Shown: positions 1 through 5,753, numbered from the stretch's first letter. The stretch is 5,840 bases of DNA from CAWBRT01 sp049519595 (GCA_049519595.1 JBEKQP010000285.1:1-5840); one strand, 5' to 3'. Notes: generated by a model from the sequence alone, not told the origin. Made by a program: numbers and translations.

Positions 1-180
1 AGCTGAAGCCACTTCAACATGCCGGAATCCATCGAGCAGATCAGCATCAGACAGCACCGAAGCGGGCGCTGGCGCGGATTGCGCCCAAAGCAAACGCTCC
101 GCCATCAGAAACATCGTGGCGAGCAGGGCAATTGTTAATGCAAGGTGCTTTTTTCGGCAAGAAGGGAAGAGATTGCTCAT
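1..180 (-). CDS. Exported protein, N-terminal part, possibly RraA-like (runs off the window edge)
   Basis: Sixty codons are open from an ATG at 180-178 to the window edge, with no stop, so the C-terminus is missing. The start is set by AGGAG at 191-187, six nucleotides upstream. Residues 1-12 are polar and end in Arg-Lys-Lys-His. Residues 13-33 form a hydrophobic segment, and an Ala/Pro/Ser-rich linker (34-42) follows, which together make a Sec signal peptide with cleavage probably near Ala33-Ala36. The mature part begins SDADLLDGFRHVEVASA. This resembles, from memory, the opening of RraA-like proteins, where a 'L..GFR.VEVASV.DA' stretch precedes the conserved fold. That family includes the RNase E regulator RraA and HMG/CHA-type aldolases, which are normally cytoplasmic, so an exported version would be unusual. 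The family call rests on about 17 residues and is tentative. The signal peptide and the existence of the gene are much firmer. Confidence 0.7.
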   Translation of the reverse strand, partial: MSNLFPSCRKKHLALTIALLATMFLMAERLLWAQSAPAPASVLSDADLLDGFRHVEVASA

Positions 181-186
181 GGTGTG

Positions 187-191
187 CTCCT
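187..191 (-). promoter_or_regulatory. Ribosome-binding site of the exported protein at 180-1
   Basis: The minus strand reads AGGAG followed by CACACC and then ATG at 180. The six-nucleotide spacing fixes the start, and translation from there opens directly into a signal peptide. Confidence 0.8.
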
Positions 192-220
192 AGTTGGTCC
201 AGATCGTAGGATCGGTTCTG

Positions 221-253
221 AGGCGCCCAAATTGTACTGCTCAAAGGGCGCCT
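221..253. promoter_or_regulatory. Perfect 8-bp inverted repeat around the promoter, candidate operator
   Basis: AGGCGCCC at 221-228 and GGGCGCCT at 246-253 are exact reverse complements separated by 17 bp. The -10 hexamer at 231-236 lies in the spacer. One arm covers the expected transcription start and the other fills the -10/-35 spacer and touches the -35 edge. Arm centres are 25 bp apart, about 2.4 helical turns. This placement suits a dimeric repressor. The long loop and lack of a following T-run argue against a terminator. The regulator is unknown and none is encoded here. Confidence 0.4.
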
Positions 254-258
254 TGCAA
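231..258 (-). promoter_or_regulatory. Putative sigma70-type promoter for the gene starting at 180
   Basis: On the minus strand TTGCAA (258-253) and TACAAT (236-231) are separated by 16 nt. They match the -35 consensus TTGACA at four of six positions and the -10 consensus TATAAT at five of six. Transcription would begin around 225-220, leaving a leader of roughly 40 nt before the ATG at 180, with the AGGAG site near its end. The call rests on visual matching only. Confidence 0.5.
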
Positions 259-694
259 CGCCAAAACTGCATTTGTGAACAAGAAGCGGAGATGCTGTGC
301 GATTTTGGGTCTTGGCGAACAATCGAGATCGCCCTAGCCATGCGACCTGACCACCGATGGTTTCCGGGACGATCCGGGGGGCGCCGTTGGTCGGCACTCT
401 TCGTCGGCATTAGTAACACTGAATCGGCAGTGAACCGTTTGCACCACTCCTTGACAGTTTGAGTCCAGGCAGCAGTATTGCCGTATGAACTGCGACCCCA
501 GCTCACACCCTGAGCCTGCGACCCAAAAGAAGCCGTATAGCGAGCAGACTGAACCGCAAACGCACTGCGGATACTCAGGAGGCTGCGGTGGCGACCCTGC
601 AAATTGCTGGTAAAATCAGCCCACCGGCAAGCCGGAAACGAATGCGCTGGGGCAATCGGACGAGTGAGGTGATCCTGCCATGGCGGCGATGGCA

Positions 695-1705
695 CTAGCG
701 ATAGGTAGCCAACACATTTTGCAGTTCGTTCGAGAACCGTTCTTTGAGACGACTGGAAGCCGATGCCCCCCAGACCTCTACGTTGGCGTTGATCGTTACC
801 CGTGTTTCAGGTTTAGCGTTGAGGGTTTCGATGTGAATGTCGAAAGAGCACTTCCTGCCCTTGATGCCGACACTTGTTTTTGTGTAGAAGATGCCGTTAC
901 CGCTGATTGTCCCTTTGTCCTTATCCTTTGCGGTGACGAAATAGCCCATCCGCTCGATGGCTTTCTGGGAAGCCTGGAAAACCTCGTCGTAGGTGTGCTG
1001 GTAAATCCGCGTGAACTCTTGGCCCTTGTCGCTCTTGGACGCCCCCAGAGCCAAGGATGCCTGCGATAATAAGGCTCTGATCTCAGCGTGTCCTCCTGCT
1101 GTTGCTGCTGTCAGCGCTGTCACGCCATTGTCCGTCTTGGCATTCACATCGGCTCCCTTGGCAAGCAGCGCCTTTACCACCTCAAGCTGGCCGTTTCGGG
1201 AGGCCCTCATCAGTGCGGTTACGCCGTCTATGTCCTTGGCATTCACATCGGCTCCGGCGTCGAGCAACGCCTGCACCACTTCGCGGTAGCCTCCCTGTGA
1301 GGCAATCATCAGCGCGGTCCCGCCATTGGGCATCTTGGCATTGACCTCGGCCCCCTTCGCAAGTAGCGCCTTCACCACTTCAAAGTGGCCATTTTCGGAA
1401 GCATCGATCAGCGCGGTCTCGTCATCGATCATCTTGGCGTTGACATTGGCCCCGTTGGCAAGGAGCGCCTGCACCACCTCAAGGTGACCGTTTTGGGAGG
1501 CATACGTCAGCGCGGTGCCGCCGTCTGTGTCCTTGGCATTCACATCGGCTTTGGCGTCGAGCAACGCTTTGACGCGGGCTAAATCACCCTTGCCAGCCGC
1601 GTTGATGAGATCGTTCACTTGGGCGTTGGCTCGTGTGCCTGCCAGAATGCAGATCAACACCAGCAGAATGCCCGAAATCAGCGAGTGCGTCCGTAAGCGT
1701 GTCAT
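695..1705 (-). CDS. Exported ankyrin-repeat protein with a C-terminal alpha/beta domain
   Basis: The protein has 336 residues. The ATG at 1705 was chosen because a signal peptide begins there: basic start (MTRLRTH), hydrophobic core at about residues 9-23, and likely cleavage after ANA at 28. Codons upstream in the same frame give a Cys/Arg-rich extension with no such character. The ribosome-binding site is weak (GCTGAAA directly before ATG). Six ankyrin repeats follow: about 31-59, 60-92, 93-125, 126-158, 159-191 and 192-216. Each carries the TAL..AS..GH.EVV.ALL..GA.VNAK pattern. Residues 217-336 are a different domain, with a helix at 235-253 (YDEVFQASQKAIERMGYFV), then KDKDKGTISG and alternating strands, and a final amphipathic helix. 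It recalls BamC-like or other small envelope domains, but I cannot name it. Ankyrin repeats bind protein partners, so this is probably a periplasmic scaffold or inhibitor. It is not clearly tied to the neighbouring operon. Confidence 0.88.
   Translation of the reverse strand: MTRLRTHSLISGILLVLICILAGTRANAQVNDLINAAGKGDLARVKALLDAKADVNAKDTDGGTALTYASQNGHLEVVQALLANGANVNAKMIDDETALIDASENGHFEVVKALLAKGAEVNAKMPNGGTALMIASQGGYREVVQALLDAGADVNAKDIDGVTALMRASRNGQLEVVKALLAKGADVNAKTDNGVTALTAATAGGHAEIRALLSQASLALGASKSDKGQEFTRIYQHTYDEVFQASQKAIERMGYFVTAKDKDKGTISGNGIFYTKTSVGIKGRKCSFDIHIETLNAKPETRVTINANVEVWGASASSRLKERFSNELQNVLATYR
1058..1615 (-). repeat. 99-bp tandem repeat units encoding ankyrin repeats, with a three-unit internal duplication
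   Basis: The ankyrin repeats have a 99-nt DNA period. On the plus strand the 60-nt blocks at 1211-1270 and 1508-1567 lie exactly 297 nt apart and match at 54 of 60 positions by my count. The inner 39 nt (1232-1270 against 1529-1567) differ at only two positions. Units one and four both encode ALLDA.ADVNAKD, while units two, three and five encode ALLA.GA.VNAK. This suggests duplication of a three-unit block, or later gene conversion between units. Confidence 0.75.
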
Positions 1706-1995
1706 TTTCAGCGGAATCTTAACATGATTTCTTCTTGCGGCGCCGCTGAGGCTGACGGCGCAAAACAAACAGCGATGGTAGACAACGAAACAACGATACG
1801 GACACGGGAACCGGCGCTCGTGGCGTACCTCCACGGCGGGCACTTTGGGCTTGCAACGTAGTCTGCCACGCGGGGGCGACGATGGCTAGAGACTTACGGC
1901 GCTTGCTATTAAATTCCTAAGTTGAATGGTTTGCTGCTGGCCGAGTGTGGTCGATCATTGTTCAGAACCAATAGTCCGCCCTTAGCGGCACATAG
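1706..1995. other. Gene-free interval upstream of the ankyrin gene
   Basis: The interval runs between the ankyrin start and the stop of the aldehyde dehydrogenase remnant. It should hold the ankyrin promoter, but I find no convincing -35/-10 pair. Its composition changes from GC-rich (about 1740-1890) to AT-richer (about 1905-2000). A short imperfect GC-rich palindrome lies at 1741-1760 (CGCCG ... CGGCG). Confidence 0.4.
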
Positions 1996-2256
1996 TTAGA
2001 AATATTCTGAGCGGATCACGGGCAATCCGAAACTTATCCGTTCATTCGGCACATTAGTACCGACAAACGCCCTTGTACCCTCAAATGCTCTTTGGGAACT
2101 TTCTACGGCGGCCACCACATCAGCAAGAGCAGTGAGTGCGATTTCTGCGACAGGGCGGTTGTCATAGGGATAACGGAGGACAACGGTTTCCTTCCCATCA
2201 ACCCAGGTGCCATCAATCAGCGAGCAGAGACTGGGTAAGGCTATCTTGAAATTCAT
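1996..2256 (-). pseudogene. Aldehyde dehydrogenase N-terminal remnant (truncated)
   Basis: From an ATG at 2256 the frame encodes 86 residues. Residues 13-62 match the N-terminus of NAD(P)-dependent aldehyde dehydrogenases: LIDGTWVDGKET, then R.PYDNRPVAEIAL, ADVVAAVESSQRAFEGTR. In intact enzymes this is followed by a 'P...R..IL' stretch and about 400 more residues carrying the catalytic Cys and Glu. Here similarity stops near residue 63 (about position 2070), and an unrelated tail of about 22 residues runs to TAA at 1998-1996. No ribosome-binding site precedes the ATG (the upstream bases are GC-rich GGGCGCCCCGC). I see no continuation in other frames below 1996. The best reading is a decayed gene cut by deletion or insertion. 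It lies on the same strand as, and downstream of, the 5748-2595 operon, so it may be a lost member of that pathway. Confidence 0.7.
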
Positions 2257-2594
2257 GCGGGGCGCCCGGCGTGGTATGTATCCGTAACAGTTGTTGTGCG
2301 CCTTCCGTGAATATTTCCCCAAGGGAGAACCAGTCAATTAAGGCTGAAGTCGGGGATGGTTCTACAGCGGATTCGATGTTGGCGTATCCACGCGATCACC
2401 GCCGGACAAAGGTCCGACTACGGTGCGGATACGGCTTCCGCATATCCGGTCTAGCTGCCGATTTCGTAATTGGGCATCGCTAAAATTAACAAAAAACTAA
2501 GCTGCTGCACTCTCTCGCTCTTCTCAATGATCTTCGTTCCATCTGGATTCTCTGGCGCTCCAGTGCCACCCAACCGGCGAAGCCAAACGGTCAA
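2257..2594. other. Gene-free interval downstream of the isomerase gene, with nested inverted repeats
   Basis: About 338 nt with no supportable gene. A 70-codon plus-strand frame crosses it (2271-2483) but shows no domain or ribosome-binding site. Short inverted repeats cluster at 2403-2448. The part from about 2465 to 2500 is AT-rich. I find no hairpin with a T-run that would end minus-strand transcripts of the isomerase. Confidence 0.5.
2403..2448. repeat. Cluster of short inverted repeats
   Basis: CGGAC (2403-2407) pairs with GTCCG (2412-2416) across a 4-nt loop. TGCGGA (2424-2429) pairs with TCCGCA (2437-2442) across 7 nt. CGGATA (2426-2431) can instead pair with TATCCG (2443-2448). The last two are mutually exclusive. 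No poly-T follows on either strand, so they are not typical terminators. They could be the debris of a dispersed intergenic repeat. Confidence 0.4.
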
Positions 2595-3440
2595 TCAGCC
2601 GTGATGAGCTCGGGAGGCTGGCGATCCGCCCAGGGCTGCAAGGCGGCGAGCGCTTTCGGCAATCTCTGTGTCGGGGTCGCGCGAAATGATCTCGAGCACA
2701 GGTAATTCTTTATATCCAATTTCGGCCATGACCGGCGGAACGGACGCAAAAGGCACGTCACCCATTCCAACCGGATCGTGCTTGTAGAGCTTGCGGCTGG
2801 TGTCGGAAAAGTGAATGAGTTCGACCAAGTGCTTTACCGACCGAAGCTCTTCGCATGGGTCCTTACCGATAAAATGGCCATTAGCAACATCGTAGATGAT
2901 ACCGATGTCAGGATTACCATAGTGCCCGATCGCGCTCAACAGCTCCTGCGCAGTTGGCAGAAAGGCGAAAGGCATGTTCTCCAATAAGAGCTTCGTGCCG
3001 ACGGCTTTGGCAACAGGGCAAAGTCGATCGAGCCCGGCGTAGAGATGCCCAAGCAGTGTTTCTTTCGGCGGCATAAACAGAGGATTGGCCTTGCCGGGAC
3101 CCAGAATGACCCATGGCGCACCGAGGTCCCCCGCCAGTTCCACGAAATTCGTGAGCAGTCCGAGCGTGTAAGCACGCATCTCCTTCGTTGCGCCGGCAAT
3201 GTTGATGTCGATGTTCGGCATGTTGATGGAGACGATGCGGAGGCCGGCCCGTTCGGCCGCCATTCTCAACTCCCGCCGTCCTGCTGCATCGATCTCAGCC
3301 GGCCAGAGATGGCCCGGATACATCATGAGCTCGATGCCGCGATAACCCTGCTCTGAAAGACTGTTGACGCAATCCAGCGCTGAGCGGTCGAGCTTGTAAG
3401 AATAGGTGTTGATGTAGAAATTGTTGGCGGCCGTGCTCAT
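2595..3440 (-). CDS. Sugar phosphate isomerase/epimerase family protein (xylose isomerase-like TIM barrel)
   Basis: The protein has 281 residues, typical for AP-endonuclease-2-like TIM-barrel isomerases/epimerases. The frame stays open upstream to 3518, but ATG 3440 is the start: AGGAG lies at 3450-3446 with 5-nt spacing, and family-like sequence begins at once (NFYINTYSYKL). The usual metal and substrate ligands are visible: Glu154 (LLLENMPF), Asp184 and His189 (IIYDVANGHF), His210 and Asp213 (ELIHFSDT), His221 (HDPVGMGDV, the conserved 'H.P.G.G' turn) and Glu250 (PVLEII). RGIELM at 34-39 is the usual first strand. It should be a cytoplasmic, divalent-metal enzyme that isomerises or epimerises a sugar, keto-sugar, inosose or similar polyol. 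The family is too diverse to name the substrate. The FAD dehydrogenase gene ends 43 nt upstream, so the two are probably cotranscribed and may act on successive intermediates. Confidence 0.88.
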   Translation of the reverse strand: MSTAANNFYINTYSYKLDRSALDCVNSLSEQGYRGIELMMYPGHLWPAEIDAAGRRELRMAAERAGLRIVSINMPNIDINIAGATKEMRAYTLGLLTNFVELAGDLGAPWVILGPGKANPLFMPPKETLLGHLYAGLDRLCPVAKAVGTKLLLENMPFAFLPTAQELLSAIGHYGNPDIGIIYDVANGHFIGKDPCEELRSVKHLVELIHFSDTSRKLYKHDPVGMGDVPFASVPPVMAEIGYKELPVLEIISRDPDTEIAESARRLAALGGSPASRAHHG

Positions 3441-3445
3441 AGCTT

Positions 3446-3450
3446 CTCCT
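3446..3450 (-). promoter_or_regulatory. Ribosome-binding site that decides the isomerase start
   Basis: AAAGGAGAAGCT directly precedes ATG 3440 on the minus strand, with 5 nt between AGGAG and ATG. This favours 3440 over an in-frame start at 3518, which would overlap the dehydrogenase gene by 35 nt. Confidence 0.8.
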
Positions 3451-3483
3451 TTGCGAGTCGTATGCGGCCTGCTTGCGCAAGGG

Positions 3484-5244
3484 TCACGGACGGGAGCCTG
3501 CGTCGGCGGCAGCGGCATTCTGCTTGAATGGCAGCGCTTTTCCGCAGGCGTGCATGACCGCGATATAGCCGAACGTCATGCCGAGTCCAAGTTGCGATCC
3601 TGCCCCGGGATACTCGCCCGCCAGGATCGAATGCTGATCATTGCCGCAAGCGTATAAGCCGGGGATTGCCCGAGCAGACGCATCGAGCACCTGAGAGTGA
3701 ACGTTCGTGCGCAGGCCAAGGCTTGTCCCGAGCGGCGTTGGAAGCACCGCAACCGCACAAAAAGGCGGCTTGTCGATTGGTCCTAAGCATGGGTTTGGCG
3801 CGTGCGTGGAGTCGCCATTGGTGCGTTGGTAAGAACCGGTTCCCTTGGCGAAGTCGATATCAACGCCGGTTTCGGCGAAGCGGTTGTTCGCCTTCACCGT
3901 CTCGACCAATCCAGCGGCGTCAACGCCGATTTTGCGCGCCAGTTCCTCGATCGTATCGGCGGTGAGCAGATAACCTCGCTCGACATAACTCCGGAGCGAA
4001 GGAGTGAGCGGCCGAATCATGCCCAAGCCATACTTCCAGATGAAGCTGCGATCGCAGACAAGCATGGCCGGAATGGTTGGCACCTTGGCATGCGAGCGGT
4101 ACATGGCGCGCGTGAATTCGTGGTAGGAAACAGCTTCACTGACAAACCTTCGCCCGGCGGAGTTGACCGCAATCAGTCCGGGCTTGGCACGGTCGAGCAC
4201 GATGTGAGGATAGACTGCGGTTGAGCCGTCCTTGCGCTTGGCGATGGAGCTTGGAAACCACAGCGCGTTATCTTCGCCGGGCGGGCCGAGCGTACCACCG
4301 ATCTGCTGCGCCAACTGCAGCGTTTCTCCCGTGCAACCCTCTGCCGCGGCGGTATAGGTGGCAACCGGCTTGGGAAGGTAGCGCTCACGCAGTTCGCGCC
4401 CGGCAGGAAACCCTCCGCCGGCGAGCACGATTGCAAGGCGCGCGCGAACCTCCACCTCGGCGCCATCGCTCTGCACAACCAGCCCGCACGCCCGTCCCTC
4501 TTCTGAGATCAGCCGCACCGTCTTGCTGTTCAACCAAACCGCAGCGCCGCGATCAAGCAATGCCTTAAACAGCTTGGCCACCAGCGCGTTACCCAGCACC
4601 AGCCGCGTGCCGCGTTTGAAACGCAGTCGGTCTGACCAATAGCGCAACATCAGCTTTGCGCCCAGCACGAGCGCATCCGGGGCGAGCTTCGTTATCTTCA
4701 GCAGACGCGCCGCCTCGCCGCGCGTCACCATCATTTTTCCGAACAGCGTCAGCTCGGGGATCGGCCAGCTAACCGCATCGAAGTCTTTGCCCAGAGTCCG
4801 TCCATCAAACGCCAACGGCTCCAGCGGCCGTCCGCCTTGCGCTGCGCCCGGCAACTCCTGACGGTAATCCGGAGCGGTGCGATACATCTGAAAGCGCACA
4901 CCGGCGTGCTTATCCATATAATCCAGCATCTCGGGTCCAGCTGCGATGAACGCCTCTATCGGCGCACGGTCCACTCTTCCGCGAACCAGCGCATCGAGGT
5001 ACTGCAACGCAGCTTGATCGTCACCGTTGGTGCCGGCATCGCGCAGGTGTCGATTATTAGGCGTCCACACGCTGCCGGAAGAGCGCGCGGTCGTTCCACC
5101 GACCTGAGCACTTTTTTCAATCAGCAACGTGCGCTTTCCCTCGACAGCCGCAACCAGCGCGGCGGTCAGGCCGGCAGCTCCGGAGCCGAGCACAACAATG
5201 TCGTATTCCTCCACCCGGCTGCTCCTTGATGGTGTCGAACTCAT
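3484..5244 (-). CDS. FAD-dependent dehydrogenase, 3-ketosteroid-delta1-dehydrogenase / fumarate reductase flavoprotein type
   Basis: The protein has 586 residues, close to the 510-580 usual for KstD-like flavoproteins. The start is ATG 5244, with AGGAG at 5258-5254 and a 9-nt spacer; the frame is open to 5292. The N-terminal Rossmann motif is YDIVVLGSGAAG (Gly20, 22, 25), with ribose-binding Glu43 (LLIEKS) and VGGTTARSSGSVW (48-60). The substrate-domain block PDYRQELPG ... GGRPLEP ... FDGRTLG (125-152) is typical of the KstD branch. AGGGF at 275-279 is a second FAD contact. AGRRFVSEAVSY (363-374) carries a Tyr where the family has a catalytic one. The C-terminus has PGLYACGND (528-536) and GEYPGAGSQLGLGMTFGYIA (543-562); Tyr545 and Gly549 keep the Y-x3-G spacing of characterised KstD enzymes. 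It should remove two hydrogens from a carbon-carbon bond next to a carbonyl, or reduce an enoyl substrate. No signal peptide is visible. Nothing else here points to steroids, so no gene name is given. Confidence 0.9.
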   Translation of the reverse strand: MSSTPSRSSRVEEYDIVVLGSGAAGLTAALVAAVEGKRTLLIEKSAQVGGTTARSSGSVWTPNNRHLRDAGTNGDDQAALQYLDALVRGRVDRAPIEAFIAAGPEMLDYMDKHAGVRFQMYRTAPDYRQELPGAAQGGRPLEPLAFDGRTLGKDFDAVSWPIPELTLFGKMMVTRGEAARLLKITKLAPDALVLGAKLMLRYWSDRLRFKRGTRLVLGNALVAKLFKALLDRGAAVWLNSKTVRLISEEGRACGLVVQSDGAEVEVRARLAIVLAGGGFPAGRELRERYLPKPVATYTAAAEGCTGETLQLAQQIGGTLGPPGEDNALWFPSSIAKRKDGSTAVYPHIVLDRAKPGLIAVNSAGRRFVSEAVSYHEFTRAMYRSHAKVPTIPAMLVCDRSFIWKYGLGMIRPLTPSLRSYVERGYLLTADTIEELARKIGVDAAGLVETVKANNRFAETGVDIDFAKGTGSYQRTNGDSTHAPNPCLGPIDKPPFCAVAVLPTPLGTSLGLRTNVHSQVLDASARAIPGLYACGNDQHSILAGEYPGAGSQLGLGMTFGYIAVMHACGKALPFKQNAAAADAGSRP

Positions 5245-5253
5245 GGCAATCTT

Positions 5254-5258
5254 CTCCT
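5254..5258 (-). promoter_or_regulatory. Ribosome-binding site of the FAD dehydrogenase
   Basis: The minus strand reads GCAGGAGAAGATTGCC and then ATG 5244, nine nucleotides after AGGAG. This supports 5244 over the in-frame start at 5292. Confidence 0.75.
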
Positions 5259-5320
5259 GCTTAGTCGCGCCGAGCATCGAACGCGTCCCCACGCCGCAAA
5301 TCGCAAGGACGCCGACTCTG

Positions 5321-5335
5321 CCCAGAAAGACTGGG
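5321..5335 (-). other. Small intercistronic hairpin after the cupin gene
   Basis: CCCAG and CTGGG form a perfect 5-bp stem with a 5-nt loop, eight nucleotides past the cupin stop. No T-run follows on the minus strand, so it is not a standard terminator. It could slow decay of the upstream mRNA segment or be chance. Confidence 0.3.
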
Positions 5336-5343
5336 AACTACCT

Positions 5344-5748
5344 CTACTTACTTGCGCGCGTGTCGACCCGCGACATCTCCTGCGCCGGCGCGGAGACGAC
5401 CACAAAAACCAGGTCCTCAAGCCCGGTGTTTTCAATGGCGTGCACCACGTGCGGCGGAATAAAAATCGACGTATGCGGCTCGACCACGATGCGCCGATCG
5501 CCAAGTATCATCACGCCTTTGCCGCTCAGAATGTAATAGACCTGCTCGGTCACTTCATGCGTGTGCGGCTCGACGTGTCCCTTCGGTGTATAGGTGGAAA
5601 TCCGGAAATCAAAGTACTTCGTCGGACTGTTCTCGGGATTAACGAGCAGTTTCGAAAGCGCTCCATGATGGCCCGGCGCTTCGATCCACGACAGTTCTTC
5701 GAGTCTAACGACACATGCTTCTGCTTTAGTTTCAACCATGCCAGCCAT
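5344..5748 (-). CDS. Small single-domain cupin protein
   Basis: The protein has 134 residues, a single cupin barrel. ATG 5748 is chosen because AGGAG lies at 5758-5754 with 5-nt spacing. A GTG at 5796 in the same frame has a GAGGAG only about 17 nt away, and ATG 5739 is internal. Cupin motif 1 is GHVEPHTHEVTEQVYYILSG (57-76), giving metal ligands His62 and His64. The residue seven before Gly76 is Gln69, where the consensus has Glu. Motif 2 is PPHVVHAIEN (98-107), giving ligand His103 and the conserved Asn107. Such proteins bind a divalent metal and act as small dioxygenases, isomerases, lyases or ligand sensors. It lies 99 nt upstream of the FAD dehydrogenase gene on the same strand, so it is probably in the same operon and handles a related metabolite. 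There is no signal peptide and no DNA-binding domain, so a transcription-factor role is unlikely. Confidence 0.88.
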   Translation of the reverse strand: MAGMVETKAEACVVRLEELSWIEAPGHHGALSKLLVNPENSPTKYFDFRISTYTPKGHVEPHTHEVTEQVYYILSGKGVMILGDRRIVVEPHTSIFIPPHVVHAIENTGLEDLVFVVVSAPAQEMSRVDTRASK

Positions 5749-5753
5749 AGCTA

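Larger units (their letters stand above)
181..694. other. Gene-free stretch between the ankyrin gene and the exported protein
   Basis: About 514 nt. Only the promoter, inverted repeat and ribosome-binding site near 187-258 can be supported. A long minus-strand frame (695 to 177, GTG start) and overlapping frames on both strands cross it. Their translations are rich in Arg, Ser, Trp and Cys, show no domain, and lack a ribosome-binding site. From about 260 to 694 I see no gene, tRNA, terminator or mobile-element end. Confidence 0.55.

Noticed and set aside
177..695. Long minus-strand reading frame of 172 codons
   Set aside because: GTG start overlapping the ankyrin stop, no ribosome-binding site, a translation rich in Arg/Ser/Trp/Cys without a domain, and its end overlaps the well-supported start at 180 in another frame.
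1011..1582. Several plus-strand reading frames opposite the ankyrin repeats
   Set aside because: They mirror the 99-nt repeat periodicity of the minus-strand gene and overlap each other in different frames. Their start codons lack ribosome-binding sites.
1630..1705. Lipoprotein signal in the ankyrin protein (Cys19)
   Set aside because: Cys19 lies inside the hydrophobic core preceded by Val-Leu-Ile, not a lipobox with a small residue at -1. The ANA site at 26-28 fits signal peptidase I better.
2550..2566. Possible terminator after the isomerase (TGGC ... GCCA)
   Set aside because: The stem is short with an internal mismatch, and no T-run follows on the minus strand.
3441..3518. Longer isomerase start at 3518
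   Set aside because: The extra 26 residues (rich in Pro, Arg and Thr) do not look like the family N-terminus and would overlap the dehydrogenase gene. ATG 3440 has an ideal AGGAG site.
3802..4568. Plus-strand frames of 100-140 codons opposite the dehydrogenase
   Set aside because: Antisense shadows of a GC-rich gene whose minus-strand frame carries complete flavoprotein motifs.
2595..5244. C-glycoside-cleaving cluster (flavin or NAD oxidoreductase plus TIM-barrel subunit)
   Set aside because: Known C-deglycosylation systems pair the TIM-barrel protein with a small dedicated beta-subunit and a GMC or Gfo/Idh oxidase. Here the flavoprotein is KstD-like and the small partner is a plain cupin, so the resemblance is too weak to claim.
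3484..5244. Naming the dehydrogenase kstD and the region a steroid-degradation cluster
   Set aside because: No other steroid gene (for example hydroxylase, hydrolase or ring-cleavage dioxygenase) is in the window, and KstD-like flavoproteins act on many substrates.
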